A stretch of DNA of 64,000 bases, taken from contig NC_135569.1 of the NCBI RefSeq assembly GCF_964340395.1, forward strand, positions 16,886,757 through 16,950,756, read 5' to 3'. Below the pieces are notes generated by a model. The model did no database searches, had not been told where the DNA came from, and was given only the letters and a program-made list of their open reading frames with translations. A program made the position numbers and the translations under genes. This DNA comes from Glandiceps talaboti (taxonomy: Eukaryota > Hemichordata > Enteropneusta > Spengelidae). Shown here piece after piece: positions 44,870 to 56,517 of this stretch. Position 1 is the first letter of the stretch; each line of letters begins with the position of its first letter.

Positions 44870-47670
44870 AAGCACATTTGAACAAGCCCTAGAAGTGATA
44901 TGATCATTTGAAATAGAGACGGTCACTAAATTTTCTATTGCAAAACGTACGAAAGATTTTGGTGACGAGACAGCAATATTTTTGGTAGGTAGTCAGGTGC
45001 AGCTAACTGTAGTATGTGCATTACAGGTTGTACTATTAGATAGTTTAATACTTTAAATTTACTTGTTTTTACTTCTTTTTTAAAAAAATGTTCTAACAAA
45101 GTTTAATTGTTTTTATTTCAACTGGTTTTGCATGTTGTTCTTTTTTAATAGTATGTTTATTTCTTTAAATAAAGACTTTTTTCCCAAGAATATCCTGTAT
45201 TATTTTTTATATTTTATTTGCAGTTACCATGAATGAGACACAAAACAAATTTTAAAGTTGTGCATATAATTCATTAATTAAGCTATCTGAAAGTGAATCT
45301 TTAAAGTGGTATGGTTTAACTAACAATAACAACACAAAGTCTGTTGTTCATTTTCTTTTTTAAGACTCAATCACCCAGTTGGTGTATTTGGTCAGGTTAC
45401 CAAATGTGGCAAGTACTGATGCATGTGAATGAGAATGAAATTAACACTTCCTACATTTTAGGTTCAGAGCTTGGATCAGAGGGTGTGGGATAGGGAGGAA
45501 GGGAGGGATGGGGATGAAAGACTTGCATGTTTTTTGTGTGTATTGAATGGTGTATTTTATTGACCACTAGTAAATAATATACTTGCATTGTCATAGTTAC
45601 CATTAGTTTCTGTTGAATCAGAATTACAACAGTTGAATGAATTATTTTTCAAAGAAATGAATCTCATACTGTATGTTAACCATTTCATTTTCACTACAGA
45701 ATATAAAATCATTAAATAACAAATAAAATAACTTTCCTCAATGTTGCATTATATTTTTGTTTATTTACAAATAACAACAGGTATACATCATAAGAGTCAT
45801 TTAATGTTTACCTTGGGTAACTTTACAAAATATGGAAATAAATTTGAAGAATTGTGAAATACAAGAAAAGGCTGGAAAACTCAGAACATTAAATGTTTGT
45901 CAAAAAAGATTAATATTCCAGTAAATACGGAAACTGCTCAAAATACCAATAGATGGTTGATTACCATAATTATTTTTTTAATTTTGATAATCAAGTTTAC
46001 ATGACTTTGAAATATGGATCACCACATACTCTAACTTTTTTAATTTAAAAAATATCACAGCTCAAAATGTTTCCTTCATTATAACTACAATCCATTCAGT
46101 ATGATTTGATGACATATACTTTACATTATTTTATGATAAATGTCTTTGATAGTACTTAATATATGAAGTGAATGTGAATTAAAGAGACATGAGCCAAATG
46201 AGATATTTTGTTACTTTTGCCTACAAAACAAAAAATTTACAAACATACATTAATGGGTTTAGACATGTATATTGAGGTCCTATAATCCTGAGGTCCTATC
46301 ACACTTTTGGTGGCAACCCAACAATTTATTTGGTTTGTCTAACTTTTGTGATACATATTTCAAGTTTACTTACAACATATTTAATGCCTGTGAACAAAAG
46401 CAGAACAGTTAAATTTGGTTCATGATCGACCCTTTAATATCACGCATGTGAAAATATGTACACAATTTTAGATTGAATTACCCTTGCTAAAGAGCATTCT
46501 GGTATTTCTTCCCTATAAAGATGTTAACCTGGTCGGTATTAGTTCTCAACAAAGGGGTATTATAATAACAATTCTTATGTCATCCCCCCCCCCCCCACAC
46601 ACACACACACACATATGAAGTAAACAATTCAACATCCAATCTTAACAACTTATCTTTAACTGGCATAACACAAAGTGAAATTTAAAAAAAATATATTTAA
46701 ATTAAACACTAACAAATGTGTTATCACAATATTTCTCATGGTAAATAAGAGCTGTGTACTATGTAGATGTTATTATCAATGAAAATTCAGGTGAATTTTG
46801 GTGCAAAAAATATAGGTAAACAACATAAAGTCTACTGGAACTTGCAAGAGAATGCAACAGATGTGGATAGCATTACATTTGATAGCATCCCATTTGTAAA
46901 CGTGGGAAAATTGGTATAGACTGTCACCAAGGAAAAGAACGAACCAAGAAAACAAGATATAATGTGCAGGTAAAGTATAGAATCACTCCATTCTATATTA
47001 ATGATAATTAAAATTTTAATTTTAAATACATCAGAAGTCATGTATATAATTGCAAAACACTTCCCTTTAGACTAAAAACTTTTTTGTGAAAAAGGAACCT
47101 GACCCTTCTGGAATGCAATTTATGGCTAAGAAATGCAGAAGACCCCAATTCAATCTTACTAAAATTCAATGTAGTGAACACTTTGTGATTTTTTTTTTGG
47201 CTTACACAATACCATTGGTGTTCCTATAACAAATCTTATACTTATGAGTAAACAATCAGAAGCCATTTTACAATATATATACACTTATTGGGGTGGGGAG
47301 GGGGGGGGGTGGTGGGGGCTTACAATATATACACTTAATGTTTGAAATTGAAAGTAAGAGAAACACTAAACAATAACACGGCTGTCTGCACCCTGTGCTC
47401 TTTTTGAACTGAGCACTCTGAAGTACAGTTCCCAGATGTTACCACTTACTATGTGTTCTCATTCATTTAATAAATTCACTCAGTGTTGACATTTTGTATA
47501 GGAATGGCAATTGTGTTGTGTTAGATGTAACAAGCACTCACAAAAGACCAAATAGCAGTTATAAGTGTACACGTAACATCCAAAAAATTTGTGAAGTGTT
47601 CAGTACATTAGATTTTAATCAGATTGTCCCCAATTATGTAGAACAGTGAATCCAAGGCTTAACAACTACA
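44870..47670. other. AT-rich stretch without recognised genes
   Basis: Low complexity is limited to CCCCCCCC(AC)n at 46584-46613 and a G-rich run at 47287-47330 flanked by two copies of ACAATATATACACTTA. No exon pair with conserved protein was recognised. It may be the first intron of a plus-strand gene starting at 44820. Confidence 0.4.
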
Positions 47671-47674
47671 AATG

Positions 47675-47881
47675 TAAGGGGTAGACCATTCGATATCCTG
47701 GGTAGGGGACTGGGGGGGGGGGGGGGGGGGGGGGGGCTTGGAAGATTGGTGGAGAGTCATTATTTTTTCCCCACCTGCTTGCCTGAGAATTATTTTTTTT
47801 CTCCTTCGCTTTAATATGCTTGCAACTTTTTTTTTTCTTTGCTTCTTTGAGATATCCGGATTTTTTTTTTAAGTTGCACAC
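47675..47881 (+). mobile_element. Family II element, left-end fragment
   Basis: GGGGTAGACCATTCGATATC, then GGGTAGGGGACT, a run of about 27 G, GGCTTGGAAGATTGG, T-runs and ATATCCGGATTTTTTTTT. It mirrors the fragment at 478-620. The right end of this copy was not found. Confidence 0.6.
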
Positions 47882-48064
47882 CTACATTTAAGTTGCCACA
47901 ATTTTCTGTTTGGTTTTCGCACACGGTAATATAGAGAGTAAAAAGATGCTGTTCTATCACACAGATTTTATTTAGAAAACTACATATTTCATTTTATGCC
48001 ATGGTATGATGACACACTGAAAATACAAATCGGAAACTTGATTGGTGAGCTCAAACATTCAGAT

Positions 48065-48215
48065 AGACCGGTCAGTTTCTCCAGCTTGGGGGATAGGAGG
48101 GTGTCAGTGCTCTTTTTCATTGGGCCGACAAAAAGTCACTGACCCTGTGAATAAAGTTTCAAAGCATCTGACAGTAAGCTGTAGAGGGAAGAGCTTTGAG
48201 ACTGGGATATACATA
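48065..48215 (+). mobile_element. Family I element, short 5' fragment
   Basis: GACCGGTCAGTTTCTCCAGC, GGGCCGACAAAAAGTCACTGACC and GCATCTGACAGTAAGC, then GACTGGGATAT follow the left end of family I with the C-tract modules deleted. No partner terminus. Confidence 0.65.
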
Positions 48216-49270
48216 ACACTTATTTTCAACCATTCCCTTTTCGAGGGACCCTACTTTTTTTGTTTAAATCCGTTAATTTAAAACAATTATAATTCATGAA
48301 TTTGTATATATATATATAATTATTATAATGAACGCTATTCATTTATTGATTGTGTTTGTTTGTCGGGGGGGGGGGGGTATTATCATATGTTTATTATATT
48401 TCTTTTATTTATTTGTTAATTAATGCAACATTTGAGGTATGTAAGGTGGAAAAATTGTCAAAGTGCTCGATAAAGTGCTCGATCGAGCACTTTGCAAAAA
48501 CAGCAAAGTGCACGTATGGCACCTCCAAAGACGTGGAAGGATCCCGTATATGGTACAAGATCAGACCAATCTTTTTCCAAAAACAAATATATATATATTT
48601 TCAGCCTAACATGAATCAGCCGTACTTCAGGGTTGAACATTCACCAAAGTACTGTACTCTATTTACAACAAAGCACAACCAGTCTTGATCAAAGTGTGCC
48701 GGGCGTGACCGACATCAGTATCGTTGTTGAAGTATAGACCGCATATTCAATTACCTTATGCGCCTGCAGGACCCACAGACTCGTGTTGACAAGGTTGTGG
48801 CACAACCTTTTCAGTGAAAATTCCAGGCAATATTACAACTGTAATGGAAGCTCACCATATGTTTATAGTCAAGTTATGAAATAAAATACTAGTACATTAT
48901 ACAACCGATGTCTTAACGTGTATCCCAATCAGACATTAAACACGTAATATTTCAAGGCAATGGGGGAGAGGACACAAGTAAGATCTACAAAGAGCCAGAT
49001 GCTGTTTTTTTCAGGGTGAAAAAGAAATGAGATCCTCAGTTACCAACATCATCTTTAGATACCTGAACATTTTAAAAGCACTGATGATCACAGTTCATAC
49101 CGTATAAGAAGAGAAGGTTTCTCATACAGCCAACAAAGAAAGTTGGTTGTCCTGCTAAAGTGTGTTTTTTCCCCCCTGGAATTATCCTACTCTAGTTTCT
49201 TCCTTTTCCAAACTAAATCTCTGCCTGCATACTCTGAATCATTGTACTGGTAATCATTCATATAGTGATA
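48216..49270. other. No gene recognised
   Basis: Contains a 22-bp perfect palindrome (see 48472). Otherwise there are only short uninterpretable frames. Confidence 0.4.
48472..48493. other. 22-bp perfect palindrome
   Basis: AAAGTGCTCGA followed directly by TCGAGCACTTT, preceded by an extra direct copy of AAAGTGCTCGAT (48460-48471). This looks like one half-site duplicated beside a full dyad. Confidence 0.8.
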
Positions 49271-49275
49271 TCATT

Positions 49276-49498
49276 GGAACCAGGGTACTGGACACATCCT
49301 AACCTTACATGTTCCCTAAGTATACTTTATATATTTCCTATACATGTGTACCTTGTAACCAGGGTACAAGAATGTTCCATAAATGTACTTTATATATTTC
49401 CTATGCATGTGTACCTTGGAACCAGGGTACTGGACACATCCTAACCTTACATGTTCCATAAATATACTTTGTATATTTCCTATGCATGTGTACCTTAG
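49276..49498 (+). repeat. Three tandem units of about 75-85 bp
   Basis: Each has GGAACCAGGGTACTGGACAC (or a shortened form), TACATGTTCC, ACTTTATATATTTCCTATGC and ATGTGTACCTT. Confidence 0.85.
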
Positions 49499-49810
49499 AC
49501 ATTTTGATTTAGTTTCTGTTAAACTACATGTAGCTGAGACAAAGACAATCTTGATATCTATATTGTAACTTGAATATTCAATATCTAATAAAATTCCAAT
49601 TAAAAATTTGATTCTATGACATCATATTATAAATGTATATGTGAATGAAAAACATTTTAACTTGTCTGATTAAATGTCACTGTTTTCTCACTAATTTTCT
49701 AATAAGGACTCAAGCATGTGTACTTTTACTTGATTTGATGAACAACAAAGAGGGTTACCAAGCTGTACAGCAAATACTAGAGTATGTATGCAGCCTTTCA
49801 CTTCATTTTT

Positions 49811-50432
49811 AGCTCCGCTGTCAGCGAAAGCTGAAAGCGTAGCTTTAGGTATACCAGTAGGTTGTATTAAGTTATAGTCTGAGTATAGGTGGAATCATTG
49901 GTGTCCATGAAACTTTTATATTTTCATCATCTTCTCCAAAAGTGAGTCAGAATTCTTCGATATTTGGTGTGCATGTTCCCTTGGGGGAGGCTATTCAGAT
50001 TTGTTCATGCCAAGTTGATCTGTACCATTTTCAATTTTTTATGATTTTTTTTCAAAAAATGACATTTTCATCATCTCCTCGAATAGTACTTATCAGATTG
50101 CTTTGATATCTGGTGTGTTGATGCACAGAGGGTAGCTTACTTAGATTTGTTAATTTCAAGTCAGCACATCTTCATTTTTATTTTTTATGATTTTTTTTTT
50201 GTAATTTGAAAAAAAAATTAATATGTTAATGAGCATTATGACCGACGCCATATTGGAAATCAGTCCGCGAGACTTTAGGTAAACTGCAACTTTTCAAAAG
50301 ACACTATTGACGTCAAACAAGCAATGTAATATGTGCTATAGTCTTAATTCTATGCATTGTGCGCCCAAATGACAAATATTTGTTCGAAACAGGGTTGTAA
50401 ACTTCAAATCCAAATTCTCCACCCCTCCTACA
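49811..50432 (+). repeat. Left terminal inverted repeat
   Basis: The outer 20 bases contain CAGC-GAAA-GCTG, a small perfect hairpin. The arm includes GACGCCATATTGGAAATCAG, ACTATTGACGTCAAACAAGC and CGAAACAGGGTTGTAAAC, all found inverted in the right arm. Confidence 0.9.
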
Positions 50433-50959
50433 GAATGGTTCATTCCAGTATACGCACCTCACGATCAAGTCAGAAGTCGTGCATGCCTGAACTGAAGTGT
50501 ATGGAACGATTTTTGACAGAGTCAGTCGTCAATAAAAACGATAATACTCTTTCTAAAATTACCACATTTTGAAAGGGAAAGTACTTTATGGTTCATTTAT
50601 GAAGTTTTGTTTTTGTACGATCAATATTGGTGACAAAATTACAGCGTCAAAATTGCCGATGTGGTTATGCACGACAAGTGAGTTTCAGAGGACGCCATCT
50701 TAAATCTTCTCATTTCCCCGGGCCCATGCCATACCATGACCATCCATTACACTACATGCAATGCTTCGACGCCTAGAAGTCGTAAGATCACCATCCTCGT
50801 TCACAACGAGCTATTTCTGGAAATCGAAATTCTGCTATTTTAGTACTTTTTTTTTACTACGGCATTTATGAATGCATTTATCGTATACCAATAATAAGTA
50901 TGAGAATCTGCGCATGATCTGAGCATGCGTATTGCGACCATCTCACTACTAGTGTCAGC

Positions 50960-51016
50960 CATGCTTTAAGTTCAACGGAGTTCTTGACGAAACACCCAAA
51001 ACAACTCTTTGACTCG
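50960..51016 (+). promoter_or_regulatory. Probable 5' non-coding exon of the element's gene
   Basis: Ends CTTTGACTCG followed by GTGAGTAAA (donor at 51017). The next acceptor in line is the strong one at 52110 just before an ATG, so this is a reasonable leader exon. The transcription start is not visible; the region between the left arm and this exon has no clear TATA box. Confidence 0.35.
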
Positions 51017-51079
51017 GTGAGTAAAAACTAACGTATTTTCATAGTAAATTGAGCATACTTAAGATAGTTGCATATTGAT

Positions 51080-51830
51080 TTCAGTTCTTGTTGGTCAATA
51101 TTTGACACAGAAATTAAACTTTCATCAACGTTTATAGTGTATTGTTTGAATTCACGCGAGTATGTGGACTTGTGCATACTTGTATCGACGTCAGTATTGA
51201 CAGGACATTCATAATCAATCCTAAATTGCAATTTGTGTGCCAAATTTATTGCGTAGATTATTTTTGATTGTCAAATGTATTTATTGTTCCATGTTCATCA
51301 AAAGATTGATTTGGAACAGCGAGTTTTTCGGAGGTTGAACAAAATGTCAGTCGTCAGAACGTATTCACGTCCATACGCACTTTCAATGCTTAAAGTTTGT
51401 TTTTTTATGTCAACTTACTATGCCGCTTCCAGCTAGTAATCACTTGATCAAATGTAGTATATCTTAATTTTCAGTACTAAAACATTTGATTCTAAAGTTC
51501 GCAAGTGATTTTATTGTTAGAATGTTTACATTCACGTGAGTGCATTGGCCTTATTGTCGTGACAACAGGGAACTCAGAATCGATCGTAAATTACATACCT
51601 GTGTTCCAAGTTTAGCAAAATTGTTGCGTCAATTGTTTTTGACTGTTAGACGTATTTATTTTTCCATGTTCATAAAAAGAACGATTTGCAATTAGAACAG
51701 TGAGTTTTTCGGAGCTTTAAGAAAATGGCGGTGATCTTAATGGATCATGTGTTTTCAAACGCAGTTTATTTTGATTTTTTTTGCCAACTGACATGCTGTC
51801 TAAGTGTCTTGCAATTACTAATGACTTGGG
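51080..51830 (+). repeat. Two diverged tandem copies, 380-bp period
   Basis: Matching anchors: ATTCACGCGAGT (51150) and ATTCACGTGAGT (51530); TATTGTTCCATGTTCATCAA and TATTTTTCCATGTTCATAAA; AGCGAGTTTTTCGGAG and AGTGAGTTTTTCGGAG. They lie in the presumed first intron. Confidence 0.75.
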
Positions 51831-52110
51831 ATCACAAATCAACACCCCCAACATGAGGAATAATGCTGTGTTCTAAATTTTTGGAATTCAATGACTATTG
51901 ATTGAATTTAAATGCAAGTATTACTTAATGTATTTCATTATAATGACTATATAATTGAAATAAAATGTTTATCAATGTATTGTCAGTGATATGTATTTTT
52001 CCACAAGTGGCAATGTAGGTAAAGAGTATTAAATTATGTTGTGTATTTGTTATTTGTCTGGGAATACAATTTTTATTACATTAAAATAACTTTTTATTTT
52101 TATTTTGCAG

Positions 52111-52859
52111 AAAATGCCAAAGAAGAAAAATTGGAAGAAGGCAGCTGTGAAAAAAAAGGTGTGTGTTCTCATTTCAAATTTAATAATTCTAAAATGCGTG
52201 ACTCTGTGATTACAGTTTCGGAGTAAACACTCATGAAGACTTTTCAGTTACACAAAATTTCACTTCTCTGTGATATAATTATGCCAAACCGGAAAGAAAA
52301 TATCTAGTTCTTTATGGATTCCCCCTTTATTTTTCAGGACAGCAGCAGTCTGTATGCGCAGACTTTAAACAAAAGCAATGCAGAGGAGTATGCTCTCCCT
52401 AATAAAAAGCAATACTATGAATCTACTAAGCCAAGCCAAGCAATGAAACTGAAAAAGTAGAACTGCAGACTCACTTAATTAGTACATGTGACAGTGATAT
52501 GGAACATGGAATGACACACAATGACCAAATGCAATTACCAAGTACTAGTGTAACAAGTACAAAAATGATATTTGGTAGCAAACATCAAGGTATAAGACTT
52601 TAGTGCGGCATCTAGAGGAAGGCAATGCACTTGCAATGCTTTTATCAGTTTATGTTTGTCAAGGCATAAAGACTTTATGTCACCTCATGAATTGGATATT
52701 ACGTTCTTCAGAAAAGAAGATGATATTTACCATTCAGTTGTAACACAGTTGCAATGTAATAAAGGTCAAACACTTGATATGGGTCAGAATATGCTAATAG
52801 GTGTAATTGCATATAGTCGAAACAACTCTTACAATTTTCACTATTTTTTTCATAATTAA
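52111..52859 (+). pseudogene. Element-borne gene with Cys-protease-like HQG/RGRQC domain, frame-broken
   Basis: Acceptor TATTTTGCAG, then ATG at 52114: MPKKKNWKKAAVKKK, donor AAG|GTGTGT at 52159. Acceptor TTTATTTTTCAG at 52337, then DSSSLYAQTLNKSNAEEYAL and PNKKQYYESTKPSQ; as written it stops at 52460 after 55 codons. A one-base change near 52440 opens a frame with NETEKVELQTHLISTCDSDM to FGSKHQG, and a further shift near 52590 opens SAASRGRQCTCNAFISLCLS through DDIYHSVVTQLQ to 52859. 'HQG...F...SRGRQC.CNA' is the catalytic-Cys signature of a protease-like domain (tegument/OTU-like) found in ORFs of many animal mobile elements (family knowledge, from memory). Cys 52626-52628 is the presumed nucleophile. 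AATAAA follows at about 52892. Lysine-rich start suggests nuclear or DNA-bound protein. Confidence 0.6.
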
Positions 52860-53799
52860 TTCTTATAATTATGATGAATGATACCTATGATAATAAAGAT
52901 ATATCAGCTATACTTTTGTCACGATTAGATCTTTGCTTTCCTTTTTTCAGCGATTTTATTTTTTAATGTCGGCCATTTTTAAAAACGACGTCCTGGGACA
53001 AATTACATGGCCGTTGTTGGGACCACGAATTCACAAATAAAATCACAACTATTACTCATATTCAATTGTTTCTTGTAATGTTGAGAGACATTACATGTAC
53101 TGTTGACAAATAGGGATGAATTTTCCTCAAATCGTCACGAAATACAAACGTTTATTTGTTGACGTAACGCCCGTTATTGTGTCCGTCCACGGTATCTGCA
53201 AACATCTGGAGAGGGTGACAAACACAAGTCTCGATTTGATCATCCAAAATGTTTACTAGTATATTACTTGATCCATTGCCAATTTATCCACGTTAGTATG
53301 GTTTTAGTTTTTGAACATTTCTTTCGACTATCCTGATATATCCAAACCGCGAAACTTGTCATGTCTGTCCAATTTCTGACGTCCGTGACGTGACCCAACA
53401 TGACCTCCGATCTATTTCAAGCAATTCGTAAATATATATGAATATGCATGAAAAAGTTGCGATATGCCGTCATGTGACCATTCCAGTACCCTGATGTCGT
53501 GATCGTTTGGGAGAAATGGTGCCATAAGGAATTTTCTCCGATCTGTCCAGGTAAGTAACGAGCGTTATTATCTTACGTCCGTATTGTTTCATCGAATGTG
53601 TTTTCTTATCATGACTTTGTTACCTCAAAACGATTGTACAAAATGAAAGATTGCCCTTTGGCATATTTTGAAAGTCGTAAGTCTTCCAGATAATTGCGAG
53701 ACGATCACAAGTATAAGCTCATTTTCCTTGCGTATGGACTGACATCGTTGATACGGACGTCACTAAAGACAGACAATAGATTTTGGACGTAAGATGTGG

Positions 53800-54205
53800 A
53801 CGGACAGTTGCTGTTTGAAATTACATCATGGCGTCGCAATCATGCACATTCTGAATTTTTGAGAATATTAAATTTTACGTTGATTTGTGAGAGCGATGTC
53901 TTTTTTGAACTGAAAGCAAGTGTGTTTCTGATAGACATGACGTCGGTAGTTACTGTATATTTATCTGTTGTAAAACAAAAAATGAAAATATGTGTACGCT
54001 CGTTATATTTGATGGAAGTCCAAGAGACGCGACCATCTTCAATCATGCACGCTCTCAATTAGTGAGAATATAAAATAGTACGTTGATTTGTGTAAGAGAT
54101 GTCTTTTTTGAACTGAAAGCAAGTGTGTTTCTGATAGACATGACGTCGGTAGTTACTGTATATTTATCTGTTGTAAAACAACAAGCGACCTATCGGTCAG
54201 AATAG
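53800..54205 (+). repeat. Two tandem copies, 203-bp period
   Basis: Both copies have AATCATGCAC, TACGTTGATTTGTG, GATGTCTTTTTTGAACTGAA and GACATGACGTCGGTAGTTAC. Directly after the second copy is AGCTCCGCTG, the first ten bases of the large element's terminus. Confidence 0.85.
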
Positions 54206-54680
54206 CTCCGCTGTTTTTTTTTTAATTTAATTTTTTATTTTGGTGACATGTAGAAGTGGTTCAGGTCTTCAGCTCTTCACTATGCAGTTTTGTTTTAGCG
54301 ATGCAATAAAGTGGTTAGTGGTTTCATATGATGTCTCACTATAAAACACATTTTACACAAAAGTTGGTAATGTATTGTACTTTTATACCATAGTCACCAT
54401 TTTATGACAAAAATCTACTGTTATGAAAAATTGCACAAAATCTCAGAAAAAAATGACTGGGAAATGCACACAAGAAAAAGAAAAAAAGAGGATTTTGAGG
54501 TTGGCTATAAATAATTCCAGTGTCTTACAGCTGTAACCCTGGAAAATTTTAATGATGAATGAAATAAACTAGGGATCTAAAATAATTTTGAGGCAATTTG
54601 AATTTCAATTTTCTAACAAATTTACAAAGTCAACAACATTCAACTTGTACTAGTTGTGGTAGATATATATAGGGAAGAAA

Positions 54681-55221
54681 TGTATTAATCGCCATCTTAG
54701 TTTCCGTACGGCGACAATCTCAAGTACCCGGAAGAGAGTCATTCTCAGCCATACGTTACAGTGGTAACACTCGTTCATGTTCGGTTACCTTTCACAAAGA
54801 AAACACAACGAAATGGTTGAAATGATCTTTTTTTTTTATTTCTTTTCATCACAACAACAAAATCTGCGTGATCAAAAGTGTTGTAAACTAAACCAGAAAG
54901 AATTATCGGACTGGCTATTCTTCCCGATGAACTGGAGTAAGGTCCTACTACTTCCAAGTAAGCCTCGATAGTACTATAGTACGTGAGAAAATCGTCTCAA
55001 ACTAGCGATACAACTTTCAAAATATAACTTGACATGTCTTCATTTGTTAGAGTTATACAATTCAAGACGGGTTTTCACTCGAAAACAACAATTCTGTGAA
55101 TAATGACACTCTGAACGCAGCGATTTCTCGGACGATGTTACCACTGTAACGTATGGCTGACAACGACTTGCTTCCGGGTTAGTCCCTCGTGCATACGGGT
55201 GGATTGTCGGCGATTAATACA
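54681..55221. mobile_element. Small inverted-repeat element (MITE-like)
   Basis: TGTATTAATCGCC at left pairs with GGCGATTAATACA at right. Imperfect arms of about 85 bp include CAGCCATACGTTACAGTGGT and its inverse. The 541-bp unit has no coding capacity. No target duplication was seen. It is nested in the large element. Confidence 0.65.
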
Positions 55222-55905
55222 CACATCGTCTGATATTTTAATTCACAGTGTTTCTTGTGACCGGCGCCTGTCAGCAGACTCTGCCATTTTTTTCATCATT
55301 CCATTGTATTTAAACCTTGTACTTGACATTTCGCAATATTTATAATTCTCAACAAAATACCTCAACATGCCTCACTTCGCTCGTACTCAAAGCAGCCCCG
55401 CGCGGTATGATCACTGACACTGATGACATGATGAGAGAGAACCTTTTCGGATTTACACGTAAAACGGGGAAAGATACGCAAAACATAATGCAAAGTCTGA
55501 AGCCAAATTAAAGTTGTAATTATTTTAATTATTTTTACTTGCCAAATATTTGCATTTTGGAAAGGCAAGACACGTTCATGTCGTTTAACTTTACATGTGA
55601 ACTGTCGGCCATAACTTCAACCGCATGCCTGGCATGCCCTTCCTTACGCAAGTTGTCTGAATTCTGGTTCACTGTCATTCCAACTTGCACGACAATATAG
55701 AATTAACCACAAGTTACATGTTATCTGAAAACATCACACTTTTATAGTGGGTCTGAAGTGTGATTTTAGTGAGTACCAAGAACGTCCTGTGTTGATACTC
55801 AAGATACTTGCTGTGGAAAATCGCTCGGTCAAATGCGGTCACCTTCAGCTTCTGGTCGAATCAGGATAGAGTATGCAAATGAGGATGTTGCGGACTGGCT
55901 GATTA

Positions 55906-56517
55906 TGTAGAAAGGTGCAGAATTGGATTTGATGTTTACAACCCTGTTTCGAACAAACGCTTGTCATTTGGGCGCCCAATGCGTAGAATTATGACTATAG
56001 CACATATTACATTGCTTGTTTGACGTCAATAGTGTCTTTTGAAAAGTGGCAGTTTACTTAAAGTCTCGTCGACTGATTTCCAATATGGCGTCGGTCATTA
56101 TGCTCATTAACATATTCATTTTTTTTTCAAATTACAAAAAAAAATCATAAAAAATAAAAATGAGGATGTGCTGACTTGAAATTAACAAATCTGAGTAAGC
56201 TACCCCCTGCGCATCAACACGCCAGATATCAAAGCAATCTAATAAGAGGTTTTCAAGGAGTTGATGAAAATGACATTTTATGAAAAAAAATCATAAAAAA
56301 TTGAAAATGGCACAGATCAACTTGGCATGAACAAATCTGAATAGCCTCCCCCCAGGGAACATGCACACCAAATATCGAAGAATTCCGACTGTCACTTCCG
56401 GAGTAGATAGTAAAAATATAAAAGTTTGACGGACACCTATGATTCACTCTACTCTCTATACCTCAATACCCACCTATACCTAAAGCTACGCTTTCAGCTT
56501 TCGCTGACAGCGGAGCT
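55906..56517 (-). repeat. Right terminal inverted repeat
   Basis: Inverse of 49811-50432, with small gaps and substitutions spread along it. Beyond the end, TTGAAAATATGTGTACGCTCG repeats sequence found inside the element at 53984-54007. Confidence 0.9.

Larger units (their letters stand above)
49811..56517. mobile_element. Large terminal-inverted-repeat element (6.7 kb)
   Basis: Arms of about 620 bp, 49811-50432 and 55906-56517, are inverted and roughly 90% alike by eye; they start AGCTCCGCTGTCAGCGAAAG. Between them are a 5' non-coding exon with donor at 51017, a duplicated 380-bp segment, a spliced Cys-protease-like gene (52111-52859), a 203-bp duplication (53800-54205) and a smaller inverted-repeat element (54681-55221). 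Ends AG...CT with long inverted repeats recall Polinton/Maverick elements, but no six-base duplication and no polymerase, integrase or ATPase is visible, so the class stays open. Confidence 0.7.

Noticed and set aside
48350-48688. 112-codon plus-strand frame
   Set aside because: Starts in a G-tract and spans a palindrome; no domain or splice evidence.
53796-54062. 88-codon plus-strand frame
   Set aside because: Lies across a 203-bp duplicated non-coding segment; no recognisable protein and the second copy does not keep the frame.
49811-56517. Polinton/Maverick identity for the large inverted-repeat element
   Set aside because: Ends AG...CT fit, but there is no six-base duplication and no polymerase, integrase, ATPase or capsid gene, so the name is not supported.
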